DNA of 51,758 nt from a virus. Below, in pieces: positions 14,482 to 23,950 of the stretch. A program made the position numbers and the translations under genes. The stretch is from IMG/VR virus record IMGVR_UViG_3300025131_000059, positions 1-51,758 of that record; one strand, 5' to 3'. The notes below the pieces were generated by a model. It saw nothing but the letters and a program-made list of their open reading frames with translations, searched no databases and was not told where the DNA came from. Position 1 is the stretch's first letter; each line of letters begins with the position of its first letter.

Positions 14482-17045
14482 TTCCCAAATCACTTGGCAA
14501 TATGTCGGCAATGATCTCGCTCGATACAGCTGGTGTCGATACGGGGGCAGCTCTCACTATGCGGAAGTTGCAAACCATGCAATCAACGCTTCGCAGCAAA
14601 GGTCTTTTGACTCTGGGTATCGGTCTGGCCTTTGCTGCACCGTTGGCGATTGCGTCCAAATCATTTGCTTCTTTCGAGCAGCAGATGGCCAACGTCTCCA
14701 CTATGGTTGACGATACGGAAAAGCATATGGGGAGGCTGACGCAGGGTGTAACGGCGATGTCAATGGAGTTCGGTCAGGGAACCGAAACTATATCAAAAGG
14801 TTTGTATGATATTCTGTCGGCCACTATTCCAGCGGAGAAGGCGTTGGGCGTTCTTTCTGTATCTGCTCGAGCAGCGATTGCAGGCGTGACCGATACAGGC
14901 GTTGCGGCTGATGCGATTACTACATTGTTGAGTTCCTACGGCCTCGGAGCTGAACATGCGGCCAGCATGTCGGATCTTCTCTTTGGGATCGTCAAACGAG
15001 GCAAGACCACTTTCGCAGAATTGGCTCCCACCATAGGGTTGGTTGCGTCATCAGCAGCATCAGCAGGGGTTTCCGTAGAGGAGTTGGGTGCCTCGATTGC
15101 TACGTTGACCCGTAACGGTGTGCGCACGGCCAATGCGGTAACGGCCACCAATGCTATTATTATGGGGTTTATGAAACCAACGAAGCAAGCAGCAGCATAC
15201 GCCAAAGACAAACTCGGATTTTCTCTGGGCGTGGCAACGCTCAAGGCGGAAGGATTGGAGAAGGTTTTCAAGCGGATAGCGCATTTGCCTCCTGACGCTA
15301 TTGCGAAGCTGTTTCCAAACATTCGAGCGTTGCGGGGTCTCCTTCCTGCGTTGAAGAGCATGAAGGGTTTCTCGAAGGATATTGGATTGCTCACGGCACG
15401 AGCGGGGATGACGGATGCTGCTTACAAGAAGATGTCCAAAACTCTTTCCTTCGCTATGGCTCGTGTCAAGCAGTCGATGATGGCGGTGCTGGTGACGGTG
15501 GGATCGGCGTTGGCTCCTGCGTTGATGTCGATAGGAAGAGCGTTGGCGGTAGCAGCGAAGCACGTGCGGGGATTCGTAGAAAGAAACAAAACGCTCATCA
15601 AAGTTCTGGCGGTGGTTGCCGTGAGTCTCATTTCTATCGGAACGGCGATGTTGCTGGCTTCGGGAGTTCTGATGCTGGTGACGAAGGCGGTGGGAGGTTT
15701 GGTATTCATCGGGAAGGCGTTGTTTGGGGTTTTGACTTTGATCACGGCTCATCCGATTATTGCTTTTGTTCTTTTGCTCGGTGCTGCTTTCGTATACATC
15801 GCAGGAACAGGCGACACGTTCATGGAGAAACTCAAAAGCATCGGAAACGTCATCATGACTTTTTTGACTCCTGCGATCTCTTGGTTGAAAACGGCGTTCA
15901 CGGTAGCGTGGGCAGCGATTCAAACGGCGTTCAAAGCAGCAGTTGCTTTTCTCATTCCCGTCTTTGAAGCCATCCGCACGAAGATCCGAGAGATTGTTGT
16001 GGCGGTGGTTTCGTTTTTGACTCCCGTATTTATCACGTTGGGTGAAGTCTTTTCGCAGGTGGCGGATACGTTGATTGCTTATTGGCAGATGATAGGTGAT
16101 ATCATCGGGATCGTTGTGGCGGCAGTCAGCGAGGTAGTCACTGCCATGGTGGACACCTTAGTGGAAGCCTTCACAACGTACCTGATGCCTGTGCTTGTTA
16201 AGGTGGGAGAGTTCTTCACGTGGCTCGGAGGCTTGATTCAGACGGCCTTCGGGGCTGCGGTAGAATGGGTCAAAGGAGCGTTGATGGATTTGGAGTTTGC
16301 CTTTTTGAATTGGAGGCTGGTCAGTGCGTGGATCCTCAACGGGTTCGTGTTGTTTGCGGTTTCGAGTTTTTGGAAAATCATTCATCAGATCAAAAACATT
16401 CCCACGTATTTGAAATGGGTTGCGGACAACTGGAGAGATATTTTTCAGACGATGTGGAACGCCATCAAAACCTTCTCCATGAACGTGGGAAAGAATTTGG
16501 CTGGCTTGTGGAAAGCCATTTGGGGTTTCATGAAGGGAGAAGGTTGGAATTTCAAATGGACGGGATTGATGGATGGTTTTGAAAACACAATCAAAGAGTT
16601 TCCGAAGATCGCCGAACGAGTCATTGGGCCAGTTGAGCAGAGTCTTGTGGATAAGCAGAAAAAGATCAACGCAGAGTTGATTGCCGCTCGGGCAGCGTAT
16701 GACAAATTGAAGGCGGAGAAGGACGCTGGGCGGGGTGTTCCCGAAGATACTGGCCCAGAAGCAGAAGAAACACCGAAGGTTCCCGAAGCAATCAAGCTGG
16801 ATACTTCGGACGCATCCCCAGACATCGCTGCGGCGGTGGCGGAAGGAGTTCAAGCGAAATCCTCGTTGGCTGGAATGGTCGAGAAAGGATCCGCCGCAGC
16901 CTTTGCCGCAGTGGTCAAGAGCGACAGTGTCGCCAAGACCACCGCACGCAATACTTCTACAATGGTGAAGTATCAAAAGAAAGCTGTTCAGTTGTTACAA
17001 GAAGCAACTACAAAACCAAAGGTCGTTGATCTTGGTTTATCATAG
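14478..17045 (+). CDS. tape measure protein
   Basis: An 855-residue protein starting in an ATGA overlap. Ala/Gly/Ser-rich helical sequence dominates. The N-terminal 300 residues resemble the TP901-type tape measure core (FASFEQQMANVSTMVDD, SKGLYDILSATIPAEKAL). Long hydrophobic stretches occur at about residues 370-440 and 515-570, usual for tape measures that help DNA cross the inner membrane. It sets tail length; by the usual relation of about 0.15 nm per residue the tail would be roughly 130 nm. The C-terminus (about 720-800) is Glu/Lys/Ala-rich. Confidence 0.92.
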   Translation: MIPKSLGNMSAMISLDTAGVDTGAALTMRKLQTMQSTLRSKGLLTLGIGLAFAAPLAIASKSFASFEQQMANVSTMVDDTEKHMGRLTQGVTAMSMEFGQGTETISKGLYDILSATIPAEKALGVLSVSARAAIAGVTDTGVAADAITTLLSSYGLGAEHAASMSDLLFGIVKRGKTTFAELAPTIGLVASSAASAGVSVEELGASIATLTRNGVRTANAVTATNAIIMGFMKPTKQAAAYAKDKLGFSLGVATLKAEGLEKVFKRIAHLPPDAIAKLFPNIRALRGLLPALKSMKGFSKDIGLLTARAGMTDAAYKKMSKTLSFAMARVKQSMMAVLVTVGSALAPALMSIGRALAVAAKHVRGFVERNKTLIKVLAVVAVSLISIGTAMLLASGVLMLVTKAVGGLVFIGKALFGVLTLITAHPIIAFVLLLGAAFVYIAGTGDTFMEKLKSIGNVIMTFLTPAISWLKTAFTVAWAAIQTAFKAAVAFLIPVFEAIRTKIREIVVAVVSFLTPVFITLGEVFSQVADTLIAYWQMIGDIIGIVVAAVSEVVTAMVDTLVEAFTTYLMPVLVKVGEFFTWLGGLIQTAFGAAVEWVKGALMDLEFAFLNWRLVSAWILNGFVLFAVSSFWKIIHQIKNIPTYLKWVADNWRDIFQTMWNAIKTFSMNVGKNLAGLWKAIWGFMKGEGWNFKWTGLMDGFENTIKEFPKIAERVIGPVEQSLVDKQKKINAELIAARAAYDKLKAEKDAGRGVPEDTGPEAEETPKVPEAIKLDTSDASPDIAAAVAEGVQAKSSLAGMVEKGSAAAFAAVVKSDSVAKTTARNTSTMVKYQKKAVQLLQEATTKPKVVDLGLS

Positions 17046-17054
17046 GAAAAGCAT

Positions 17055-18065
17055 ATGGCATTTACACTGAAATATATTGATGTGAAAATGGGCAAGAGCA
17101 GCCCGCATGGTCAAGATCGCACGTACAAATTAGAGTATCAAGTGACCTCCGATGCAGCGACAACTTTAGGCGCGGCTGCGGATTATCTGGTGAGCAATCT
17201 TCCGTCCACGCTGACTTCCTACGGCGATGCAAATGCGAAGCTGGAAGATTTCTCCTGTAACGCTTTAGAAGAAGGATCCGTGTTGTTGAAGTTCGGCGGC
17301 ACCGCCAACTATGAAAAGAAAAGATCCTCTCAATCAAATGAAGATGAAAATTCTTCAGATGAAGTCCAGATCCGTTTCGGGCAAAACTCATATGAGAAAG
17401 TCAAATACTCTTCTTTTGACGCAAACAAAAAGAAAGTCGCTGTTTTGAATTCTGCTGGTGCTCGGTTTGGAGAACCTTTGTTGCAGGTTGAAAAACGATT
17501 ACAAATCACGGTGTCCAAAACCTACAACAAGTCCGTTATCAATCCAGCGAGTTTTCAACGGTATTTCGATTCAGTCAATCTCAATGCAATCCGCATCGCA
17601 GACATTCCCATTATCCAAAGGGGTGGGCATATGAAATCCATTTCACCAGTAGCACAACGAATCACTGGCGATGACTATGACTGGCGAATCACTTATGAGA
17701 TTGAAGTCAGAGGAAACGGCGAGACGTATGACCGAGAGGTTCTGGATCAGGGTTTCTACTTTTTGGAAGAAGTCAACGGATATGAAAACGCCGCAGCGAT
17801 CAAAGCCAATCCCAATGGGTTTGTTTTGAGACTCAAAAAGGATGGAGGTTCAACTGGTGTTTCTTATTATCGAAAAGTACATGCCAAGGTCTTGAATGAG
17901 GATGGCGAAGAAGAAACCTCGAAGGAACCCGTGTTGTTGGATGGTAAGGGCGGGTTGTTGTTCGACACAACGCCAGGAAATGAAAAGTACATCGTGTATA
18001 GGTCTCATCCCGAAAAGAATTGGAGCGTGTTGGATCTTCCCAAAACCGTAGCGGAGGGATTGTGA
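17055..18065 (+). CDS. tail tip / distal tail region protein
   Basis: A 336-residue protein immediately after the tape measure, where distal tail or baseplate-hub proteins lie. It is beta-rich, with a Ser/Glu/Asp-rich loop about residues 90-105 and a C-terminal part containing YEIEVRGNGETYDREVLDQG and KYIVYRSHPEKNW. I do not recognise a named family. A virion tip role is inferred from position. Confidence 0.6.
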   Translation: MAFTLKYIDVKMGKSSPHGQDRTYKLEYQVTSDAATTLGAAADYLVSNLPSTLTSYGDANAKLEDFSCNALEEGSVLLKFGGTANYEKKRSSQSNEDENSSDEVQIRFGQNSYEKVKYSSFDANKKKVAVLNSAGARFGEPLLQVEKRLQITVSKTYNKSVINPASFQRYFDSVNLNAIRIADIPIIQRGGHMKSISPVAQRITGDDYDWRITYEIEVRGNGETYDREVLDQGFYFLEEVNGYENAAAIKANPNGFVLRLKKDGGSTGVSYYRKVHAKVLNEDGEEETSKEPVLLDGKGGLLFDTTPGNEKYIVYRSHPEKNWSVLDLPKTVAEGL

Positions 18066-18958
18066 TGCCTAAGAATGAAGGCGTATTGATTCGCAAAGAC
18101 AATGCCGCAGCTCTTGGCGAAGTTGCCCGCGAGTTTGGCGGCATCCCCAAGTCCGAAGTTGGCGAACGAGTTGAACGGGGAAACGCTCCGAGGAAACCAG
18201 ATCACAATCTCATCAGCGTGTATAATAATTCGGCAGTGGTGTTGGTGCCTTCTAACATTGTTCAAATTTACAAAACAGGAAGCGTTCAAGATCGTTCGCC
18301 TATCATGACGAGGGAGTTGGGTAATGTGGCTTGGCACGCTTCTACTCCTAATGGAGTGAATGAGGGAACCTATGCGGTGATGCTTACTCAAGCAACTATC
18401 GAAGGGATTGGAAAGGCTTTGGTTGCGGGCGTTGTGAAAGTTCGGTTAGATGATACGAATGAAGGGCTGTTCGCCAATCCTCAATACAATAATCTTACCA
18501 GCATGGCTACTGAGCCCGTTGGAATGTTCAAAGTATTGTATGTGGATACGGCGGGAGATTCTGATACATGGGGTTTCATTCAATTGGCAGTTCCTATGGA
18601 TGAAGAATTTGACGCTGAAATCACGGGCAATACTTCTTTGGGGGGTAACCAATGGACATATTCATTCAAGCAGATAGAGAAGTTGACCGCTGATTATGGA
18701 AATTGGACAGATGTTTCTGGAGGTTGGATCGGCGCAGCAGCTCTCAATCGAATAGAGGATATCAACGCAGCCACAGGCGTGCAGGGTAATGGAGTTGATG
18801 CGGCCAATCTGGATCCAGCTGGTACGGGTTCGGATACGTTCTTCATAAAAGAATGTCCAACGGGCACACCAGTAAGGATGAAGCGGATCCGTTTTGCTGA
18901 CGGCACTTCTGAGTTTTGGTTCTCTTATAGTAATGGGGTTGATGGAGGGTGTAGCTGA
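18065..18958 (+). CDS. tail protein, unknown
   Basis: A 297-residue protein; ATG 18065 overlaps the previous TGA. The first 40 residues are charged (LGEVAREFGGIPKSEVGER); the rest is beta-rich with Gly, Asn and Thr. It is probably part of the tail tip or adhesion apparatus. It ends with Gly-Cys-Ser and is followed with a one-base overlap by a protein whose N-terminus is also Cys-rich, which may be coincidence or hint at joint metal or disulfide chemistry. Confidence 0.55.
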   Translation: MPKNEGVLIRKDNAAALGEVAREFGGIPKSEVGERVERGNAPRKPDHNLISVYNNSAVVLVPSNIVQIYKTGSVQDRSPIMTRELGNVAWHASTPNGVNEGTYAVMLTQATIEGIGKALVAGVVKVRLDDTNEGLFANPQYNNLTSMATEPVGMFKVLYVDTAGDSDTWGFIQLAVPMDEEFDAEITGNTSLGGNQWTYSFKQIEKLTADYGNWTDVSGGWIGAAALNRIEDINAATGVQGNGVDAANLDPAGTGSDTFFIKECPTGTPVRMKRIRFADGTSEFWFSYSNGVDGGCS

Positions 18959-19995
18959 TGACTGGTAATAATCTCAGAGCTGGATGTTGTTGTAACGATA
19001 CGATGTACGTGATCCACGATCCAGATGTTGGTGATGGCTCCACGCAAAAGTTTGAGATTGATGGCGGAGGTTCAGCCATTCCTCAATGGGGTTATAACAC
19101 AGGTGATAATGGTAGAAGGATACGGGTTGGGAATGATGGCCATGTCTATGTTGTGGGTGGTTATGGTGACCCAGCAGGAGCAATCGTTTGGAAGTTGACT
19201 TTGGAAGGGGCGTTGGTTTGGTCGGATGGTCTTTCAGTCGGGTGTCTTTTTGGTTATGGTGTTTGGGTTGATGCGAATGATAATGTTTATGTTATTGGTT
19301 CTCGACCAAACACGGCGGGATATAATGTTTATGATAATGTCGGGAAGTATAACTCGGCTGGAGTTTTGCAATGGGGATTCAATACAAAACCTTATGCTAA
19401 CAGAGTGGATGTTTATGATATTGCAGTAGACTCCAATGGGAATGTTTATTTGACCTTCCCCAAAACAAAATACCCAACAGCGGGGGGTTCCGATTATGAT
19501 TGGATGAAACTGGACTCAGATGGAAACTTGATTGATGGCGGTGTGTTGGGTGCGGGTTCCAGTTACTCCACCAGAGCAATAACAGTTGACTCCAACGACA
19601 ATGTTTATGCAACCGTGTACGATAAGATTCAAAAGTTGGGGGGTTGGTCTTACACGGCACAAGACTATTTATTGGATATAACGACCGATGATGATGGAAA
19701 TGTTTATGCTTGCGGAGGCCAAGCGGGAATGATGAAAGACCAACTTTACAAACTCACTTCCGCTGGCGCGTTGGTTTGGAGTGAGGTTGTCAAGAGTCAT
19801 CATTATAATGTCCTTGAAGGCCTTTCAATTCAAAATTCCAAAGGGCTTGTTTATGTCGCAGCCAAACAAGGAGTATGGAATGCTGGAGGGGGAGTTTGGA
19901 GAGTGAACTCAGCGGATGGAAGTACATATGACCATCCTCTTTCTGCGAGCATAGAAGATTACTTGCGAGTTGCGGTGGGCCCGACATCATGGTGA
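18958..19995 (+). CDS. beta-propeller tail protein (candidate receptor-binding)
   Basis: A 345-residue protein with at least five blade-like repeats of a D-x-N/D-G/D-N-V-Y type: NDGHVYVVGG, VDANDNVYVIG, VDSNGNVYLTF, VDSNDNVYATV and TDDDGNVYACG. This is typical of NHL/SBBP-like beta-propellers, and KYNSAGVLQWGF and KLTSAGALVWS repeat between blades. The N-terminus begins RAGCCCNDTMYV. Propellers at phage tail ends usually bind ligands, so a receptor-binding role is plausible. It overlaps both neighbours, so it belongs to the tail operon. Confidence 0.75.
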   Translation: MTGNNLRAGCCCNDTMYVIHDPDVGDGSTQKFEIDGGGSAIPQWGYNTGDNGRRIRVGNDGHVYVVGGYGDPAGAIVWKLTLEGALVWSDGLSVGCLFGYGVWVDANDNVYVIGSRPNTAGYNVYDNVGKYNSAGVLQWGFNTKPYANRVDVYDIAVDSNGNVYLTFPKTKYPTAGGSDYDWMKLDSDGNLIDGGVLGAGSSYSTRAITVDSNDNVYATVYDKIQKLGGWSYTAQDYLLDITTDDDGNVYACGGQAGMMKDQLYKLTSAGALVWSEVVKSHHYNVLEGLSIQNSKGLVYVAAKQGVWNAGGGVWRVNSADGSTYDHPLSASIEDYLRVAVGPTSW

Positions 19996-20315
19996 GACAT
20001 TATCATATAGAAGATAGGCATGCGATTTGTTTGAGTTGTGATCACTCAAGCGAGAATGCGAGATATTGTGACTTGTGGAAAGAGGGTTGTTTTGAAAAAG
20101 AACGCACGAAGTTTGAAACAAAATGCCCGTTGGGCAAATGGAAAGAAGTGGATGCGAGTTCGGAGTGTAAGTTTCGATCCTGTAGAGGGTGTCACGGACA
20201 ACCTGAATGCGGTAGTGGTGTAGGTGGCGATTGTGATTTTGGAATAGGCTCTTTTTATAGATGCGAAGTATGGCGAGATGCTTATGGAGTTGAAAAACTG
20301 AATGCTGATAACTGA
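19989..20315 (+). CDS. cysteine-rich small protein
   Basis: A 108-residue protein with eleven cysteines, including CLSC, CRGC and KCPLGKW. The CPLGKW ending of a Cys cluster recurs in small phage and environmental-bacterial proteins of unknown role and probably marks a metal-binding or disulfide knot. It begins seven bases before the stop of the propeller gene. A small Cys-rich virion component or assembly factor is possible; no function is known. Confidence 0.6.
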   Translation: MVRHYHIEDRHAICLSCDHSSENARYCDLWKEGCFEKERTKFETKCPLGKWKEVDASSECKFRSCRGCHGQPECGSGVGGDCDFGIGSFYRCEVWRDAYGVEKLNADN

Positions 20316-20874
20316 TTATACATTAGAATGGACTGCTTTGAATGAGGCTACAATTACGTGGGCAGGCGGAGCTACCGATGTGTACTGGACTATTTATGTC
20401 AATGGGAAAGTGCTGGATCAGTTTGAAGATTCAGGTTCAATCTCAAAAACAATTTCGCTTCGGGAAGATGATAATCATACAATCGCCATTGTAAAATCTT
20501 CAACGATCCCGCTAGAGGCTATGCCGTCACCCGAAGCAGCAGTGCTTCTCCGCCCAACGGTGCGATGGGTACGGGTTCCTGCGGCTTCTTCCTATGTATT
20601 GTATTTTGTTGATGCAAATGATAGCAACTATGAATACATCTTGGACACGATATTTGCTGACGAGGATTCGCCAGACGTATATGAATGGCGGTTCCCGAGT
20701 GACTTGGAATTTGCAGGAGAAGATGTGGTGCGTGTGAAGGTTGTTGCTGAAGGTAGTTTCGGAACCGCAGCAGCTCCTTCGATTGTTTCAGGATTTGTGG
20801 GTGGGCATCCCGCTCACGCTTACAGCATTACTTCGGGAGACGGCAGCGTGTTGACCATTGATCGGGAAAGGTGA
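20302..20874 (+). CDS. Ig/fibronectin-like domain tail protein
   Basis: A 190-residue beta-sandwich-like protein. Two similar segments, YTLEWTALNEATITWAGG near the N-terminus and PTVRWVRVPAASSYVLYFVD about residue 85, have the alternating pattern of fibronectin-III/Ig-like domains, which are common adhesion modules on phage tails. ATG 20302 overlaps the previous gene by 14 bases. Family call by pattern only. Confidence 0.6.
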   Translation: MLITDYTLEWTALNEATITWAGGATDVYWTIYVNGKVLDQFEDSGSISKTISLREDDNHTIAIVKSSTIPLEAMPSPEAAVLLRPTVRWVRVPAASSYVLYFVDANDSNYEYILDTIFADEDSPDVYEWRFPSDLEFAGEDVVRVKVVAEGSFGTAAAPSIVSGFVGGHPAHAYSITSGDGSVLTIDRER

Positions 20875-20879
20875 TTGTT

Positions 20880-21227
20880 ATGGCTGGTATTGAACGAGAA
20901 GAATTTGTTGAACAGAACGGCAAGTGCCAATTGAAATTTCAAAAATTGGAGAGTGAAATGAACACACTGAAAGAAGCAACAGCACATACGAGCGGACAAG
21001 TCGATCAGATTCATGGGATAGTTTGCGGTGATGGGAATGGGAAGCCAGGGATTCGTGAGCAGTTCCGAAATCAAGAACGCGCACGGGAACGGACAGAAGA
21101 TCGTCTTCAACTCGTTGAAGAACACATAGCAAATTACAGTTGGAAATTATGGCAGAAGTTCGCAGCGGTCTTGGTGGTAGGCTGCGCGGTGGCTAGTGTG
21201 ATTATCCAATTGGTGAGAATTTTATAA
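20880..21227 (+). CDS. coiled coil plus C-terminal membrane segment (XhlA/holin-like)
   Basis: A 115-residue protein; ATG 20880 is preferred because GGAAAGG lies before it (GTG 20871 is the alternative). Residues about 5-80 are charged and helical. The end (WQKFAAVLVVGCAVASVIIQLV) is one membrane-spanning segment. This coiled-coil-then-anchor layout resembles haemolysin XhlA-type and accessory holin proteins. Located among the tail fibre genes, it is a second candidate for a lysis role, but no endolysin is beside it. Confidence 0.6.
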   Translation: MAGIEREEFVEQNGKCQLKFQKLESEMNTLKEATAHTSGQVDQIHGIVCGDGNGKPGIREQFRNQERARERTEDRLQLVEEHIANYSWKLWQKFAAVLVVGCAVASVIIQLVRIL

Positions 21228-21228
21228 A

Positions 21229-22722
21229 ATGATACCGAATGAACTACAATTGTATTATTCTTCCTCTGAGGTGGCCTCGGATGGTGGATCTTTGCCCCAA
21301 AAGACGGTGACAGATGATGCCGCCAATCGGTATACTATTGATTGGTCAGACGCCAGCGGTATTGATTGGAGTTATGCGGTTGGATGGTTCGATAATGATA
21401 CAACCACGGTGGCTCTCCGAGGCGTGCTGTTTTCGGTGTGGAGTGCTACGGGATCCGCTATCACGTTGGCAACGCAACTTCCCACCGAACCGCAAACGGG
21501 AGACACCTTCAGATTGGCTCAGGGTCTCAGCTTCCAATCATCAATGAAGATACCTATCAATGCAGTGAACGCTTCCGCTCCTGAATTGGCTACGGTAGAG
21601 TTGGTTTTCCTTTCGGGCGTTACAATAAAGCAATGCCGATCCGATGCGGATCTGTACGTGCGCTACGATGCTGATGATGAAACAATCACGATCTCATTGG
21701 ATAATGAGACTTGGAATTGTTCTTCAGCGTTGGATGTCTCTTCGGCAGTCACAGATGGATACGTTCAAACAACTACAGGAGAATGGTTGAGCATTGACGT
21801 AGATGACACGGCACTGCCCGCCACTTCAACAACTCAGCGGATCCTTGTTTCAGAAATTCATAATGCGATCTTGCCTGTGGTGTGGGTTGAAAGTGAAAGT
21901 TTCGATCTGGTGCTTCATCATTTTGCCGTGATGGAAAATGAAAGCAGCGGAACCGAGGACATCACAGCCTTCGCAAACGAGATCGCATCCACTACGCTTG
22001 CCGCTCAATATAATGATGGTGATGAATATATTGATCTCACGGACGGTGAAGGATTTCCTGGCAGAGACTTTTGGCTTCATCTGGATGAGTCCATAGATGA
22101 CATTCGATACGTGACTCAGCGAGCAGGGAACAGATGCTATTTGGCGGATACGAGTGATTGGATGATTGTTCCTTTCAATCAGGGCACAACAGAACCTCCC
22201 ACAGGACAAAGAGTGGAAGATTTAACAACACAAACAGCGGGGATGCTTAGAGCCGTTTATGTTACAAGTGGTTCATGGGCGTTGAATGATGCAGCGGGTT
22301 TCTTGTGGGTCTCTGACTATGAAGGTGCTTCTCCTTGGAACACGGGGGAGTTCGTTGAGGAGTCACCGCAGCCTGGAGATGTATACTGCGAGACTGATGG
22401 GACTCCTTATTTTGGCATCAGAGAAAAGGCACGCCAACCCATCTGGTATTCGGGAGACACTGTTCAGAACTATCCTGATTTTGATTTGGCTTTGATCGCT
22501 CCTGAAAGTTCTTCGGAGTACACTTCCATTGAGCATCCGCAAGACACAATTCCAACTTCTTTTTCGCCGTGGTTTGAAGGAGCGGTATACTGGGAAAAAG
22601 AAATTGATGATTCATCTTTCTCCAGCGAACAGATTGCCTTGGTCTTTCGCAGGATCCTATTGGAAGGTATTCAAGGCAATCTACAAATAGAACAAAATCT
22701 CTTTTTCGATTGGGAGACATAA
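21229..22722 (+). CDS. large tail/virion surface protein
   Basis: A 497-residue beta-rich, acidic protein (many Asp, Thr, Ser and Trp). It starts two bases after the previous stop. It contains repeated W-x-D and G-x-T type turns and no catalytic motif that I can see. It is followed immediately by fibre-like genes, so it is probably part of the distal tail or a fibre base. Confidence 0.6.
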   Translation: MIPNELQLYYSSSEVASDGGSLPQKTVTDDAANRYTIDWSDASGIDWSYAVGWFDNDTTTVALRGVLFSVWSATGSAITLATQLPTEPQTGDTFRLAQGLSFQSSMKIPINAVNASAPELATVELVFLSGVTIKQCRSDADLYVRYDADDETITISLDNETWNCSSALDVSSAVTDGYVQTTTGEWLSIDVDDTALPATSTTQRILVSEIHNAILPVVWVESESFDLVLHHFAVMENESSGTEDITAFANEIASTTLAAQYNDGDEYIDLTDGEGFPGRDFWLHLDESIDDIRYVTQRAGNRCYLADTSDWMIVPFNQGTTEPPTGQRVEDLTTQTAGMLRAVYVTSGSWALNDAAGFLWVSDYEGASPWNTGEFVEESPQPGDVYCETDGTPYFGIREKARQPIWYSGDTVQNYPDFDLALIAPESSSEYTSIEHPQDTIPTSFSPWFEGAVYWEKEIDDSSFSSEQIALVFRRILLEGIQGNLQIEQNLFFDWET

Positions 22723-22723
22723 A

Positions 22724-23440
22724 ATGAAATTTGATGAAAAAACAGCACAGATGATTTTAACGGCAGATGAGAGTTCTGATACAACTTGCTTCCCGTTATT
22801 TGTCACTGCTGCAACAGGGGGAGTAGCACCAAAGACTGGCTCAAACCTAACCTTCAATTCTGCTACTGGTGTCTTAGGTGCGGAAAGCCTTACTCTGGAG
22901 AATTCATCTGGAACTGATGCCAGTATCACTATGGATGGCACGGGTGCTTATACAGGAGTATTCAGGTGGGAATCCGATAACAACCGATTTGTTTTTCAAA
23001 ACATTTTCAAATTGACTTCGGGAAAACAGATTCATTTCGGATTCACCACCAATAACATCAGCGGTTCAGCGGATGGTGTTCTGGATATCAATGCGACCAA
23101 TCGAATACAAACAACGGGCGGGTTGATAAATACGCCTGATGCGATAACAGCAACAGATGCGGGGGTTGCAGCATCATTGACTACATTGAATACCGAAGTA
23201 ACAACCAATGGTGATAGCGACCTTGATAATGTCACGCTGGCCAACGGTACTTCGGGGCAAATTAAGCATATTTATTGCGTAGTGGAGGGCAACGCAGCGG
23301 ACACTTGGAAAATAACACCCGCTACAATGTGTGGTGGAACTCAGATTACTTTTTCGGGTGTCGGCGAAGGTTGCACGATGGTTTATGCTGATAATGAGGG
23401 CTGGGTTGTAGTAGCTAATAATGGTGGCACAATTTCATAA
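22724..23440 (+). CDS. tail fibre protein
   Basis: A 238-residue protein. FPLFVTAATGGVAPKTGSN followed by LTFNSATGVLGAESLTLE is a recurrent N-terminal pattern of phage fibre proteins, in which each repeat forms part of a trimeric beta shaft. The C-terminal 80 residues (QIKHIYCVVEGNAADTW) form a compact beta head. The start follows two bases after the previous stop. No sialidase or esterase motif is seen. Confidence 0.75.
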   Translation: MKFDEKTAQMILTADESSDTTCFPLFVTAATGGVAPKTGSNLTFNSATGVLGAESLTLENSSGTDASITMDGTGAYTGVFRWESDNNRFVFQNIFKLTSGKQIHFGFTTNNISGSADGVLDINATNRIQTTGGLINTPDAITATDAGVAASLTTLNTEVTTNGDSDLDNVTLANGTSGQIKHIYCVVEGNAADTWKITPATMCGGTQITFSGVGEGCTMVYADNEGWVVVANNGGTIS

Positions 23441-23455
23441 GGAAAGGAAATAAAA

Positions 23456-23671
23456 ATGCCAGAGCTTAAATTTACGATCAAGAACGCATCGTGGGTAACG
23501 CGGATTCAAAATGCTTATAAGCAAGCATTCCCGAAGCCTGATGGTGTAACGGATGTCCAGTGGACAAAGCGAATGATTGCCCAACAGGTCAGGCAGTTTG
23601 TTCACCAACAAGAATGGGAAGCTGCTGAGAATGCGATCAGCGTGGATGTGCCCGATGATGTTATGTTATAG
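23456..23671 (+). CDS. hypothetical protein
   Basis: A 71-residue protein preceded by AAGGAAA. It is mostly helical (WVTRIQNAYKQAFPKP, MIAQQVRQFVHQQEWEAAEN) and is placed between fibre genes. No family is recognised; a fibre accessory role would be guesswork. Confidence 0.6.
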   Translation: MPELKFTIKNASWVTRIQNAYKQAFPKPDGVTDVQWTKRMIAQQVRQFVHQQEWEAAENAISVDVPDDVML

Positions 23672-23700
23672 TATAGGAATGATTCATTGAGGAGACCAAA

Positions 23701-23946
23701 ATGAACGAATTACAAATGATGGTGGTGGTGCCGAACGGACAGCAGGCTCAGTTACTTATGGCCTTGTGTAAGGCTGCATTGTCTTCGGGAGATTTGAACA
23801 TGGCTGATCTTGCAGTCACGGTGTCTAAATCTATCCACGTGAACGATGACGTGATAGGATTGGTGTTCCCAGTTCCAACTCCCGAGGAGCCAGAGGATGT
23901 ACCCGTAGACAACAGAGAACCGCCTGTGTTTGAGGAAGAAGGATAA
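23701..23946 (+). CDS. hypothetical protein with acidic Pro-rich tail
   Basis: An 81-residue protein with GAGGAGA before ATG 23701. The first 55 residues look like one small alpha/beta domain; the end is Pro/Glu/Val-rich (PTPEEPEDVPVDN) and probably flexible. It lies between fibre-region genes and is not recognised. The preceding gap holds an AT-rich stretch (TTATAGTATAGG, about 23666) that could act as a weak promoter. Confidence 0.55.
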   Translation: MNELQMMVVVPNGQQAQLLMALCKAALSSGDLNMADLAVTVSKSIHVNDDVIGLVFPVPTPEEPEDVPVDNREPPVFEEEG

Positions 23947-23950
23947 CAAT

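Noticed and set aside
15060-15923. 287-codon minus-strand open frame opposite the tape measure gene
   Set aside because: The sequence is rich in Arg/Ser/His without motifs and is fully antisense to the tape measure protein; treated as a shadow.
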